Source of the DNA: Caulobacteraceae bacterium
GTDB lineage: Bacteria; Pseudomonadota; Alphaproteobacteria; Caulobacterales; Caulobacteraceae
Assembly (NCBI GenBank): GCA_019747095.1
Contig: JAIERG010000018.1
Coordinates: 1-47,891 of the forward strand
Direction: 5' to 3'
Length of the DNA stretch: 47,891 nt
Shown here: piece by piece, positions 20,349-28,930 of the stretch
Layout: every line of letters starts with the position of its first letter
Position numbering within the stretch: the stretch's first letter is position 1
Position numbers and translations under genes: made by a program
Notes under the pieces: generated by a model
Seen by the model: the letters and a program-made list of their open reading frames with translations, nothing else
Databases searched by the model: none
What the model was told of the DNA's origin: nothing

Positions 20349-20636
20349 CTACCGGCGCAGAAGGATGCCTATCAGCATGCCGACGCCCAGGGCATAGAGC
20401 GTCGCCTTCATCGGCTGCTCCTCGATGGCCGTGCGCGCGCGGGTCGCCCGGTCGCGCGCCCAGTAGCGGCCGGTCTCGATGTCGCTGCGCAAGGCTTGCC
20501 GCAGCCCCTGCTCGCGGGCGAAGGCGCGCTGCTCGCCTTCCACCAGAAGCCGATCGCCCTCGGCATCCAGCGTGCGGGTCGGGTCGCCGTCGTCGACCAT
20601 GTCATCGGCATCCGGGGCGTGGTTCACATCGGTCAT
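20349..20636 (-). CDS. Small ElaB/YqjD (DUF883)-like membrane-anchored protein
   Basis: This 95-residue protein has an acidic N-terminus (MTDVNHAPDADDMVDDGD), a charged, probably helical middle, and one C-terminal hydrophobic segment KATLYALGVGMLIGILLRR, the layout of ElaB/YqjD proteins, which are tail-anchored in the inner membrane and induced in stationary phase in E. coli, where YqjD binds ribosomes. A GAGGAG ribosome site lies 7-8 bases before the ATG. A sigma-EcfG-like promoter precedes it, fitting a general stress gene. It converges with the MBL gene, 4 bases apart. Confidence 0.72.
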   Translation of the reverse strand: MTDVNHAPDADDMVDDGDPTRTLDAEGDRLLVEGEQRAFAREQGLRQALRSDIETGRYWARDRATRARTAIEEQPMKATLYALGVGMLIGILLRR

Positions 20637-20675
20637 GGAAAGCTCCTCAGGCAGGGCATGGGTCCTGACCGATTG

Positions 20676-20700
20676 AACCCGACGCCCCGCGAGCGGTTCC
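20676..20700 (-). promoter_or_regulatory. Sigma-EcfG-like general stress promoter of the ElaB-like gene
   Basis: On the minus strand GGAAC (20700-20696) and GGTT (20679-20676) are separated by exactly 16 bases, matching the alphaproteobacterial EcfG pattern GGAAC-N16/17-(c/g)GTT. It lies about 40 bases before the start codon. The KGG gene promoter at 20929-20953 has the same geometry. Confidence 0.55.
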
Positions 20701-20731
20701 GAAGGGATCACCGTTCTCAAGCGAGGCTCCC

Positions 20732-20887
20732 ATGACCGATCCGATCCAGCCCACACCCCAACCGGAAATCCCGCCGCTGAACCCTGTCCCGCCCCAGCCC
20801 GAGATCGATCCAGCGGGCACCCCTGACGAGGTCCCGCCCCAGCCTGGCGAGAACGACGGCGAGGTCAGCGTTCCCGGCGTCCAGTAA
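20732..20887 (+). CDS. Tiny proline- and acid-rich protein
   Basis: A 51-residue frame, MTDPIQPTPQPEIPPLNPVP onward, is about one third proline with repeated PxPE/PPxP units (PQPEIPPLNP, PPQPEIDP, VPPQPGEND). It has no signal peptide, Cys or hydrophobic segment and should be disordered. A GCGAGG ribosome-like site lies 5 bases before the ATG. It sits between two genes with stress-type promoters, so it may be a small stress protein; no family is recognised. The G+C-rich, codon-consistent composition and clean RBS make it more likely real than chance. Confidence 0.5.
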   Translation: MTDPIQPTPQPEIPPLNPVPPQPEIDPAGTPDEVPPQPGENDGEVSVPGVQ

Positions 20888-20928
20888 GGCTGTGGTTGAT
20901 TGGCAGCCTGTTGAAAACGCGGACCTTC

Positions 20929-20953
20929 GGAACCTTGGCGGGGCGGCGGGGTT
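20929..20953 (+). promoter_or_regulatory. Sigma-EcfG-like general stress promoter of the KGG-repeat gene
   Basis: GGAAC (20929-20933) and GGTT (20950-20953) are separated by 16 bases, the same layout as the element at 20676-20700. The ATG of the KGG gene lies 44 bases downstream. KGG-repeat proteins are typical general stress products. Confidence 0.55.
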
Positions 20954-20996
20954 TGTCATTCAACCGGCAGCACCAGTTCAGTAAAGGGATCATCAT

Positions 20997-21215
20997 ATGG
21001 CCGAAGGACAAACCCCCCGTCCCTCCGGAGTCTCCAAGCGTGGTTTCGCCTCCATGGACCCCGCCCGCCAGCGCGAGATCGCGCGAAAGGGCGGTGCCAG
21101 TGTGCCCAGCGAAAAGCGCAGCTTCTCACAGGACCGCAGCCTGGCCGCCTAGGCCGGCCGCAAGGGCGGCGAAGCTTCGCACGGGCCCCGCAAGCCCGGA
21201 GACATCGCCGACTAA
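20997..21215 (+). pseudogene. KGG-repeat stress protein interrupted by an amber codon
   Basis: The frame starts MAEGQTPRPSGVSKRGFASM and contains the KGG-family units KRGFASMDPARQREIARKGG and VPSEKRSFSQDRSLAA. After 51 codons a TAG (21150-21152) interrupts the line, and the same frame continues with AGRKGGEASHGPRKPGDIAD to TAA at 21213. Family members normally have Glu at the stop position (LAAEAGRKGGE), so a single G-to-T change (GAG to TAG) explains it. The shortened 51-residue product may still be made. Related proteins are small, hydrophilic and stress induced (GsiB-like). An EcfG-type promoter and an AAAGG ribosome site precede it, and a terminator follows. Confidence 0.8.
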
Positions 21216-21245
21216 GCCGAATAGATCTCGATCAGGTTGGAAGCG

Positions 21246-21279
21246 AAGGGCGGTCGGCGAATGCGTCGGCCGCCCTTTT
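21246..21279 (+). terminator. Intrinsic terminator after the KGG gene
   Basis: AAGGGCGG (21246-21253) pairs with CCGCCCTT (21270-21277) and is followed by TTTT up to 21279. It ends the KGG transcript and lies 20 bases from the end of the convergent egtBD gene. Confidence 0.75.
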
Positions 21280-21298
21280 CGTATCTGTCTTGCTGACG

Positions 21299-23470
21299 TC
21301 AGGCGAGGACCGCGAGCGCCACCGATGGGGACGGACCGGCCCTGAACTCGGCCACCCGCCAGCCCGCCGCCTCGGCCATCGCCGCCACCGAGCCTTGGGT
21401 GAACTTGCGCGAACTCTCGGTGTGGATCGTCTCTCCGGCTGCGAAGTCGAAGGTCTCCCCCCCGATCCGAACGGTCATGTCGCGTTCTGCGCGGAGGTGC
21501 ATCTCGATCCGTGAGGCCTCAGCGTTCCAGCGCGCCTCGTGCGCGAAGGCGTCGAGGGCGAAGTCGGCCCCCAGCTCCCGGTTGGCCCGGACCAGTACGT
21601 TCTTGTTGAAGGCGGCGGTCACGCCCTGGGCGTCGTCGTAGGCGGCGACGAGCGTCGCCTCGTCCTTCACCAGATCGACGCCCAAGATGAACAGCCCATT
21701 CGGTCCCAGCCGCTCGCGCGCATTGGCCAGGAAGGCGACCGCCTGATCCGGTTCCAGATTACCGATGGTCGAGCCGGGGAAAAAGCCGATCCGCCGACCG
21801 CGACCCAGCTCGGGTAAGGGCGCGAGGTTGAGGAAATCCCCGACCATCGGCGCGACCTGCAGATGCGGATATGCCTCCCCGATAGATGCGGCGGCGGCGT
21901 TCAGCGCGTCCGGACTAATGTCGATGGGCACATAGGCGCCCAACGTCGGTGCCGCATCCAGCAGGATGCGGGTCTTCTCGCTGGCCCCCGAACCGAACTC
22001 GACCAGGACGGCGTCGTCGCCGAAGCGGGCGGTCAGGTCCGTTGCAAGCACGCGCAGCAGGGCGGCCTCCTGGCGGGTCGGGTAATACTCCGGCAGACGG
22101 GTGATGTCCTCGAACAGATCGGATCCGGCCGCGTCGTAGAACCACTTGGGCGACACCGCCTTCTGCGGGCGCGACAGGCCCGCGATCAGCTCGGCGCGGA
22201 AGCGGGCGGTCTCGACGGATTCGATACGCGGTTTCGACATGACGGGGGCGTCCGAGGCGAGGCGGAGGCCGAGAAACGCCCAACGCTGGTGCGGATAGAA
22301 GAAGTTGCGATAGGTTCGCCTTGCATGGCCGGAGGGCGTGGCGAACGACCCGCCGCGCATGACCCTCTGACTGGCCATGAACTTGCCGTTGTACTCCGAC
22401 GCCGTACCTTCGGTGGGCTTGAAGCCCGGATAGGGGGCATAGGCCGACGACGTGTGCTGCCACACCTCGTTGAACAGGTTGGAGAAAACGGCCGGGGCGG
22501 TGGCGACCGCGCTCTCCCACTCGGCCTCGGTCGGCAGGCGCTTGCCGGCCCAGGCGGCGAAGGCCTCGGCCTCCCAGGCGCTGATGTGGCGCACCGGGGC
22601 ACCCGGGTCGACGGCGACGCGGCCCGTCAGGCTCATGGTCGTCCAGCCGTCTTCGTCCTCGCGCCAATAGAGCGGCGCGGTCCAGCCCTCGGCCTTCACC
22701 GTCGCCCAGCCGTCGGCCAGCCATAGCTCGGGCCGCCAATAGCCGCCGTCGGCGATGAATTCGATCCACTGACCGTTGGTGACCAGGTCGTGGTCGAGGT
22801 GGAAGGGCTCCAGCCACACCTTGTGGCGCGGCCCCTCGTTGTCGAAGGCGAAGCCGTCCGCGCCGTGCCCGATCTCGACCAGGCCGCCCTCGAACCGGGT
22901 CGCCCCTCCCCTCGCAGGCTGACGCGGCCCCGCCGGACGCGGCTCTTTGGCGTAGGCGGCGGGGTCCAGCGGCGAGCGGGCCATCAGCGCCAGCAGGTCC
23001 ATCAGGAACAGTTCCTGATGCTGCTGATCGTGATGCAGGCCCAGAACAAACAGATACTGTTCCAGCTGCGTCTCGAAGCTCTGTCCGATCCGCGCCTCCA
23101 TGCGGCGGTCGATCTCGGCGCGATAGGCCAGCACTTCGTCCAGCGACGGCCGGGTCATCAGGCCCCGCTCATGCCGCTCCACCCGATGGCCAAGACTCTC
23201 GTAGTAGGAGTTGAAAAGGGTCTGCAGGCGCGGATCGACAGGCTCGTAGCCGTCCTCAGCCGCCAAGATCATCGCCTCGAAGAACCAGCTCGTATGTGCC
23301 AAGTGCCACTTGCCGGGGCTGGCGTCCGCCATGGCCTGAGCGGCGAGATCCTCGGGCGACAGGCCCTCCGCCAGGGCAGGCATGGAGGCGCGAACGGCGC
23401 GGTAGCGGGCGAGCATGTCGACCTCGGTCGCCGCACTCTGCGCGGGAACGGTTCGCGCGGTGTCGTGCAT
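21299..23470 (-). CDS. egtBD: Bifunctional ergothioneine enzyme: EgtB sulfoxide synthase fused to EgtD histidine methyltransferase
   Basis: One uninterrupted 723-residue frame carries two enzymes of ergothioneine synthesis. Residues about 15-405 are EgtB: a DinB-like domain with WHLAHTSWFFE and the iron motif HDQQHQE (His147, His151, Glu153), then a formylglycine-enzyme-like domain ending GGSFATPSGHARRTYRNFF. Residues about 411-723 are EgtD: SPKWFYDAAGSDLFEDI, the SAM loop VEFGSGASEKT, GFFPGSTIGNLE and the FNKNVLVRANRELGADF region. EgtD trimethylates histidine to hercynine and EgtB joins it to a thiol. The junction keeps an internal Met (MSKPRIESVE, codon at 22240), suggesting two once-separate genes. 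The ATG at 23470 is preferred to an upstream TTG. Fungal Egt1 has the opposite domain order. Confidence 0.9.
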   Translation of the reverse strand: MHDTARTVPAQSAATEVDMLARYRAVRASMPALAEGLSPEDLAAQAMADASPGKWHLAHTSWFFEAMILAAEDGYEPVDPRLQTLFNSYYESLGHRVERHERGLMTRPSLDEVLAYRAEIDRRMEARIGQSFETQLEQYLFVLGLHHDQQHQELFLMDLLALMARSPLDPAAYAKEPRPAGPRQPARGGATRFEGGLVEIGHGADGFAFDNEGPRHKVWLEPFHLDHDLVTNGQWIEFIADGGYWRPELWLADGWATVKAEGWTAPLYWREDEDGWTTMSLTGRVAVDPGAPVRHISAWEAEAFAAWAGKRLPTEAEWESAVATAPAVFSNLFNEVWQHTSSAYAPYPGFKPTEGTASEYNGKFMASQRVMRGGSFATPSGHARRTYRNFFYPHQRWAFLGLRLASDAPVMSKPRIESVETARFRAELIAGLSRPQKAVSPKWFYDAAGSDLFEDITRLPEYYPTRQEAALLRVLATDLTARFGDDAVLVEFGSGASEKTRILLDAAPTLGAYVPIDISPDALNAAAASIGEAYPHLQVAPMVGDFLNLAPLPELGRGRRIGFFPGSTIGNLEPDQAVAFLANARERLGPNGLFILGVDLVKDEATLVAAYDDAQGVTAAFNKNVLVRANRELGADFALDAFAHEARWNAEASRIEMHLRAERDMTVRIGGETFDFAAGETIHTESSRKFTQGSVAAMAEAAGWRVAEFRAGPSPSVALAVLA

Positions 23471-23597
23471 GATCGGCGGCTCCGTGACGTCGTCCAGCAA
23501 GGCTGCCAGCCGGACTACGCTAACACGCCGCCCGAGGTTTCGTTGCTTGGATCACGCGGTTTGGTGGCGACTGCCGACGCCGAATGGCAGCAGCCGA

Positions 23598-24812
<1,215 letters not shown>

Positions 24813-24896
24813 GAGGTATGTCCCTGGGTCTGAAAGCAGAACGGCGCGAGATCGAGCCCGACCCCGCGCCGCTTGATGTCTTCACTCAGCTCAAGC

Positions 24897-25202
24897 TCAG
24901 CGCTTCAGCAGCGGCGCCAGCTTCTGGGCGATCATCATGTCGCCGGCGATCTTCAGCTTGCCCTGCATGAAGGCCATCATCGGATCCAGTTGGCCATTCG
25001 ACAGGGCCATGAAGTCATCCCAGTTCATCGACACCGTGGCGTCGGCGGGCTTGTCCTCGTTGGTCACGGTGTTCGGCACAGAAGCCCCGTCAATGAAGAT
25101 CTTGCCGGCGTCGCCGAGGTCGAGCTTCACGGTCTTGCCCAGACCGGAGTTGTCGCCGACGGCGCCGCGGATGTGTTCGGTGACCTGTTGAAGATCGGCC
25201 AT
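24897..25202 (-). CDS. SCP2 sterol-binding domain protein
   Basis: This 101-residue single-domain protein matches the SCP-2 lipid-transfer fold: IRGAVGDNSGLGKTVKLDLG, an IFIDGASVPNTV strand, DATVSMNWDDFMALSNGQLD and the conserved MMAFMQGKLKIAGDMMIAQKL helix. Such domains bind acyl-CoA or other lipids in the cytoplasm. An AGGGAG ribosome site precedes MADLQQVTEH, which fixes the start. It is followed after 84 bases by the acyl-CoA dehydrogenase on the same strand, so a joint role in fatty acyl handling is a fair inference. Confidence 0.9.
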   Translation of the reverse strand: MADLQQVTEHIRGAVGDNSGLGKTVKLDLGDAGKIFIDGASVPNTVTNEDKPADATVSMNWDDFMALSNGQLDPMMAFMQGKLKIAGDMMIAQKLAPLLKR

Positions 25203-25293
25203 GTCGCTCTCCCTGCAAGCGGTGGAGGCGAAGGCGTAGCGCCGCCCGCTCCGCCCCACAAGATCACGTCGGGGAAAGTTAGCGAGGACCCGA

Positions 25294-25320
25294 TTGCGCC
25301 GCCGCGCAGCCTCCGCTATC
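25294..25320 (+). promoter_or_regulatory. Putative promoter of tRNA-Ser
   Basis: TTGCGC (25294-25299) and GCTATC (25315-25320) are 15 bases apart, resembling the Caulobacter housekeeping pattern TTGACG-N10/14-GCTANAWC. Transcription would start a few bases before the mature tRNA at 25334. Confidence 0.45.
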
Positions 25321-25333
25321 GACGCCTCCTGCC

Positions 25334-25425
25334 GGAGACGTGGCCGAGTGGCTGAAGGCAACGGTTTGCTAAATCGTCGTACCGGGTAACCGGTACCGAG
25401 GGTTCGAATCCCTCCGTCTCCGCCA
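25334..25425 (+). tRNA. tRNA-Ser (anticodon GCU)
   Basis: The acceptor arms GGAGACG (25334-25340) and CGTCTCC (25415-25421) pair perfectly, followed by discriminator G and an encoded CCA. The anticodon stem ACGGT/ATCGT holds the loop TTGCTAA with anticodon GCT at 25368-25370, reading AGC and AGU. The long variable arm (GTACCGGGTAACCGGTAC) is typical of serine tRNA, and the T-loop GGTTCGAATCC is intact. Confidence 0.97.
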
Positions 25426-25452
25426 GCCCGGCGCTGATCAGCCTGCGAGTGG

Positions 25453-25470
25453 AAAAAACCGCTTTAGCGG
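25453..25470 (-). terminator. Probable terminator of the chemotaxis operon
   Basis: Read on the minus strand, CCGC-TAAA-GCGG is followed directly by TTTTTT. The stem is only 4-5 bp, but the T-run and its place about 65 bases after the last che gene support termination, separating the operon from tRNA-Ser. Confidence 0.5.
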
Positions 25471-25533
25471 AACGTGAGCAGGTTGTGGCACGCTAGAGCG
25501 GCTAACCCGAAGCAAACTTGGCAAAGCAAGAAG

Positions 25534-26043
25534 TCAGGCCGCCGGTGACACGGGGATGCGTTCTGCGGACGCGGGCGTTTCGCTCGCAGCCGCGAGGTGC
25601 TGCATCACCTGTTCCATCTCCGAGACCAGAACCTTAACTTCAGTTGATGTCAGCCCTCCCTGCAGAGAGGCTCGAATCATGTGAATCGCCGGGAGAAATG
25701 CGCCGGGTTTCCAAACAGCCTTTCCTTCAAGCAGGTCCGCCAGCTTGCACACTGTCCTCAAGCTTCCCGCCAATCCCGGGCGCTTGATCGCCACGCAGTA
25801 TCCAAGGCACTCGTCAGCGAGCCGATGGACTTGATCGAGGGCTTCAGGCGACGGGCGCTTCTTGAACGGCTGAACCAACGCCTCGATCTGCGTCACCCGC
25901 TCCGCGATCAGCGGCAATATCGTCGGCTCAAGTTCAGTCAGGCGCGCACTGGCGTCTTCGATGCATTCGCGAACGGTCTTGCCCCCGGGCTTGCGGCACT
26001 TCACCTCGAGTGAGGTGGTGACAATGCGAAACTTCACGGACAT
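25534..26043 (-). CDS. cheE: CheE-like chemotaxis operon protein
   Basis: The 169-residue soluble protein has no recognised catalytic motif. It is predicted mostly alpha-helical, with an N-terminal strand MSVKFRIVTTSLEV, a helix around IEDASARLTELEPTILPLIAERVTQIEALVQPF and later ADECLGYCVAIKRPGLAGSLRTVCKLADLL. Its position as last gene of a chemotaxis operon whose order otherwise matches Caulobacter CC0430-CC0441 is the main basis for the name CheE, whose function is not well established. It overlaps the preceding cheY-type gene by one base (TGATG type), so it is translationally coupled. Name by synteny only. Confidence 0.65.
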   Translation of the reverse strand: MSVKFRIVTTSLEVKCRKPGGKTVRECIEDASARLTELEPTILPLIAERVTQIEALVQPFKKRPSPEALDQVHRLADECLGYCVAIKRPGLAGSLRTVCKLADLLEGKAVWKPGAFLPAIHMIRASLQGGLTSTEVKVLVSEMEQVMQHLAAASETPASAERIPVSPAA

Positions 26044-26642
26044 CAGAGACTGACCTTCTGCGGACGAAACACGTTGTCGATCTCGTCCTGTGACATGTTG
26101 GCTTTCTGGGGTTCGCCCAGGTCACCGCTCAGATCCGTTGATCGTCGCCCCCCGGTGGCCGGCACGCCATCGAACTTGAAGCGCCGATCAGGGCCGATGA
26201 AGTTTGGAGCCTCGACGAAGACCCGACCGCCCTTGGCTGCCCATAGGATGCGCTGCATCAACACCGTCGGAGAGGTCGGCTTGGCGACCACGAAGTTGGC
26301 ACCACAATCACGGGCGCTCATGACCTGGCTCTCTCGGGTGTGGCCGGTCACAACTATGACCGGCATGAAGCGCGCAGGCTCGCTCGCGCTTTCTCGCAGC
26401 CAACGGACGATATCGTAGCCGGAGTCGTCGGCGAGGTGGGCGTCCAGAAGAACCAGGTCATACTCGTTGACCCGAAGGGCTTCGCGTGCCTCGCGTCCGC
26501 TTTGGCAGCGGGAGATCTTCTCCACACCAAAGCCCATGAGCATCTGACCCAGGATCTCGAGCCCCTGGCTGTTGGAGTCGACGCAAAGAACCTTGACCTG
26601 TCTGAGGTTTACACGGCCCTCACCGCCAGTCCGCGTTACCAT
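26043..26642 (-). CDS. cheYIII: CheYIII-like response regulator with FliM-like C-terminal tail
   Basis: The 199-residue protein has a receiver domain (about 16-138) with phospho-acceptor Asp67 (LVLLDAHL), Thr99 in VVTGH and Lys121 in VAKP. The acidic pocket has Asp22 followed by Ser rather than a second acidic residue. After the receiver comes FIGPDRRFKF (148-157), common in alphaproteobacterial CheY-like proteins, and a flexible tail with MSQDEIDNVF at 183-192. That decapeptide resembles the N-terminal CheY-binding motif of FliM (SQ-x-EIDALL). It overlaps cheU by 7 bases and cheE by 1. Synteny points to CheYIII of Caulobacter; motor binding or competition with FliM is inferred. Confidence 0.82.
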   Translation of the reverse strand: MVTRTGGEGRVNLRQVKVLCVDSNSQGLEILGQMLMGFGVEKISRCQSGREAREALRVNEYDLVLLDAHLADDSGYDIVRWLRESASEPARFMPVIVVTGHTRESQVMSARDCGANFVVAKPTSPTVLMQRILWAAKGGRVFVEAPNFIGPDRRFKFDGVPATGGRRSTDLSGDLGEPQKANMSQDEIDNVFRPQKVSL

Positions 26643-26962
26643 AGCTCGTACTCAGACGAACCATTCCTGGCTTCGCCGCCCTGCAAGCGCTCCGCAAGAG
26701 CCGCAAGATTAACGGAGCGAACGGCGCCCGCCACGTCCGCAGAGCCTTCAGAATGCTTCGCCAGTTCCAACACGAACTGCTCAAGCTGTTCCAAATGCTG
26801 TCGCAGCAGGTCCGTTTCCTGTCGGACAAACGGCGTCAGGCCGTGTGCACCCAGATCGTCTTCAATGCGTCTGGCGGACGACGCCCAATGCCCCAACTCA
26901 CGCCCAAGCGCCACCAGGGCGGCCGGTACAGACATACGATCCTGATCGGGCCCGAACGACAT
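26636..26962 (-). CDS. cheU: CheU-like chemotaxis operon protein
   Basis: The 108-residue protein is helical with two amphipathic stretches (VPAALVALGRELGHWASSARRIEDDLG and a Leu/Gln-rich RQHLEQLEQFVLELAKH likely to form a coiled coil). No enzyme motif is seen. Its place between cheD and cheYIII matches cheU of Caulobacter, whose role is poorly known. The last five residues are EYELW: an aromatic at positions 2 and 5, like the CheR/CheB tether pentapeptide of chemoreceptors (NWETF; DEWEEF in the receptor of this operon). It overlaps cheD by 1 base and cheYIII by 7. Confidence 0.65.
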   Translation of the reverse strand: MSFGPDQDRMSVPAALVALGRELGHWASSARRIEDDLGAHGLTPFVRQETDLLRQHLEQLEQFVLELAKHSEGSADVAGAVRSVNLAALAERLQGGEARNGSSEYELW

Positions 26963-27504
26963 CAGAAGAGCTCGACCTCACCCGACTTGACGACGAGTTC
27001 CTTCGAGGAAGAGCGCTCGCGCGCCATGATGGACGGGTCGGTCACCAGCTGCTGCTGCGCGCGGCCCATGGCGGGCCAGTACTGAACACGACGAGCCTTG
27101 GATCCGCCGAGGCTTTCGCCGATCAGCGGAATGCGTTCGTCTGCCAGAAAACGTCGCGCAAACTCAGCGTTCCTCAGACCGATATCAGCCATGGTGGCGC
27201 TCATCCGGGCCCCGCCGAATAGCTTTGCCTCCAGACGATGCCGGCGAGCGCCTAAGGCCAGAAGCCCGTTGATGAGCAACTCCATGGCCTGAACCCCATA
27301 TCTCCGATGGCCCTGGCCAGGATCCGGGGCCTCCGGCAGAAGGAAGTGGTTCATCCCGCCAACGCCTGTGGACGGATCGCGAATGCAAGCGGCCACACAG
27401 CTCCCAAGGATTGTCGTCAACAACACCTCGGGATCGTCAGTGACCTCGTGTGTGCCTTGGATGACGTGCAAGCGCCGTCTCGGTAACAGGAGCGCAACGG
27501 TCAC
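26962..27504 (-). CDS. cheD: Chemoreceptor glutamine deamidase CheD
   Basis: CheD deamidates Gln to Glu on chemoreceptor methylation helices and in some bacteria interacts with CheC. The 180-residue protein shows the papain-like catalytic Cys36 in [10 protein letters not shown] and His53 in GGMNHFLLP, plus KLFGGARM further on. The C-terminus SGEVELF resembles the receptor tail pattern only partly. It overlaps cheYII by 4 bases (ATGA) and cheU by one. The upstream receptor (33130-35424) is the likely substrate. Confidence 0.94.
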   Translation of the reverse strand: MTVALLLPRRRLHVIQGTHEVTDDPEVLLTTILGSCVAACIRDPSTGVGGMNHFLLPEAPDPGQGHRRYGVQAMELLINGLLALGARRHRLEAKLFGGARMSATMADIGLRNAEFARRFLADERIPLIGESLGGSKARRVQYWPAMGRAQQQLVTDPSIMARERSSSKELVVKSGEVELF

Positions 27505-27890
27505 TGGAGGGGTCCGTATACAGCTTCGAGTTTTTCTCGAAGCGAGGCCACGGTGAAGGGCTTCACGAGATAGTTGTTCACCCCAAACTGCTGGGCCCGT
27601 GTGATCAGATCACTGTCGGCCCGCCCGGTCAGCATTATGAAACCGATTGACCGGAACTGTGGCGTCGCGCGGACCGCGCGCAACAGCGCCAGACCATCCA
27701 GTTTGGGCATGTTGAAGTCTGAGATGATCAGGTTGAAGCGCCCATGGAGCAGCTGGCGCAGCGCGTCCTCGCCGTCGACTGCGTCCTCAATCATCTGCAC
27801 GCCGATCTCCCGCAGACCATTGCGCACCAGAACGCGGATGGTTTGCTGGTCATCGACCACCAAAGTGCGAAGGTCAGAAGCGGCAGGCAT
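27501..27890 (-). CDS. cheYII: CheYII-like single-domain response regulator
   Basis: A 129-residue stand-alone receiver domain with the acidic pair VVDD (13-14), phospho-acceptor Asp58 in [14 protein letters not shown], Thr in MLTGRAD and Lys in YLVKPF. Two or more CheY proteins per operon are usual in alphaproteobacteria; one may act on the motor and another as a phosphate sink. This sequence alone does not tell which. It overlaps cheB by one base and cheD by four. Confidence 0.93.
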   Translation of the reverse strand: MPAASDLRTLVVDDQQTIRVLVRNGLREIGVQMIEDAVDGEDALRQLLHGRFNLIISDFNMPKLDGLALLRAVRATPQFRSIGFIMLTGRADSDLITRAQQFGVNNYLVKPFTVASLREKLEAVYGPLQ

Positions 27891-28930
27891 CAGGCAATCT
27901 CCGGGGCTCGGCGGCTGGCCGCGCGCAGAATTGCAGAACCCATTCGCTCAAGCGGGACCTGGATCTGGACAGCGCCGATTTCCGACGCGGCTCGGGGCAT
28001 GCCGTACACGATACTGGAAGCCTCATCCTGGCCGAGTGTCCGGGCCCCGGCACGACTCATTTCGAGCAATCCGGCAGCCCCATCGCGGCCCATTCCAGTG
28101 AGAATGGCCCCCACAGAAGATGCGCCCGCAGAACGGGCGACCGACGAGAACAGGACATCCACCGAGGGACGGTGACCGGTGACGGGGTCACCGGCATCCA
28201 AGCGACAGACGAGCGCTGGCCCAGCGCGCATGACCTTGAGATGCGCATCGCCGCCCGGCGCGAGATAGACGTGGCCTGAACGCAGGGGCTCGGAATCGCG
28301 TGCTTCCGCCACCTTCGGTGCACAGGAACGATCAAGCCGAGCGGCAAAACTCGCCGTAAATGTAGCGGGCATATGCTGGGTGATGACCGTTGGAGGGCAG
28401 TTGCCCGGAAATGTCTGCAGGATCGTCAGCAGGGCCTCAACGCCGCCCGTGGACGCGCCGAGAGCCACAACTTCAACCGCGCTTGAAAACCCGACCTCGG
28501 CTGGTGTCGTGACCGGCCGATCAACGGGTCTGACCCGAGCGCTCGCCGCAACCTTGACCTTCTCGATCAAGAGCGAAAAGCCGCCAGCCTCGTGACCGGT
28601 AGGTTTGCCGACACAGTCGATGGCACCGAGTTCAAGCGCCGCCAGAGTCGCGTCAGCACCCTTCTGGGTCAGGGTCGAAACCATCACCACCGGGGTCGGT
28701 CGCAGCCGCATCAGTCGCGAGAGAAACTCCAGACCATTCATGTTGGGCATTTCGACGTCGAGCGTGACGACATGCGGATCGAGGCTCTTGATGGCCTCGC
28801 GCGCTTCCAGCGGATCAGCCGCCTCACCGACCACACGGATATCGGGATCAGAGGTCAGATGATGACGAAGAAGCGCCCGCATGGTCGGCGAGTCATCGAC
28901 AATGAGGACACGGATAGGCTGAGAGGCCAT
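27890..28930 (-). CDS. cheB: Chemotaxis methylesterase/deamidase CheB
   Basis: CheB removes receptor methyl groups when phosphorylated by CheA, giving adaptation. The 346-residue protein has a receiver (Asp58 in [18 protein letters not shown]) and a C-terminal methylesterase domain with the catalytic triad Ser160 (ALGASTGG), His186 (ITQHMP) and Asp283 ([11 protein letters not shown]). The linker lies at about 130-150. It shares one base with cheR before it and one with cheYII after it. Confidence 0.97.
   Translation of the reverse strand: MASQPIRVLIVDDSPTMRALLRHHLTSDPDIRVVGEAADPLEAREAIKSLDPHVVTLDVEMPNMNGLEFLSRLMRLRPTPVVMVSTLTQKGADATLAALELGAIDCVGKPTGHEAGGFSLLIEKVKVAASARVRPVDRPVTTPAEVGFSSAVEVVALGASTGGVEALLTILQTFPGNCPPTVITQHMPATFTASFAARLDRSCAPKVAEARDSEPLRSGHVYLAPGGDAHLKVMRAGPALVCRLDAGDPVTGHRPSVDVLFSSVARSAGASSVGAILTGMGRDGAAGLLEMSRAGARTLGQDEASSIVYGMPRAASEIGAVQIQVPLERMGSAILRAASRRAPEIA

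Noticed and set aside
21299-23470. OvoA (5-histidylcysteine sulfoxide synthase with methyltransferase) as identity of the egtBD gene
   Set aside because: The C-terminal part carries EgtD hallmarks (GFFPGSTIGNLE, FNKNVLVRANRELGADF) rather than the OvoA methyltransferase.
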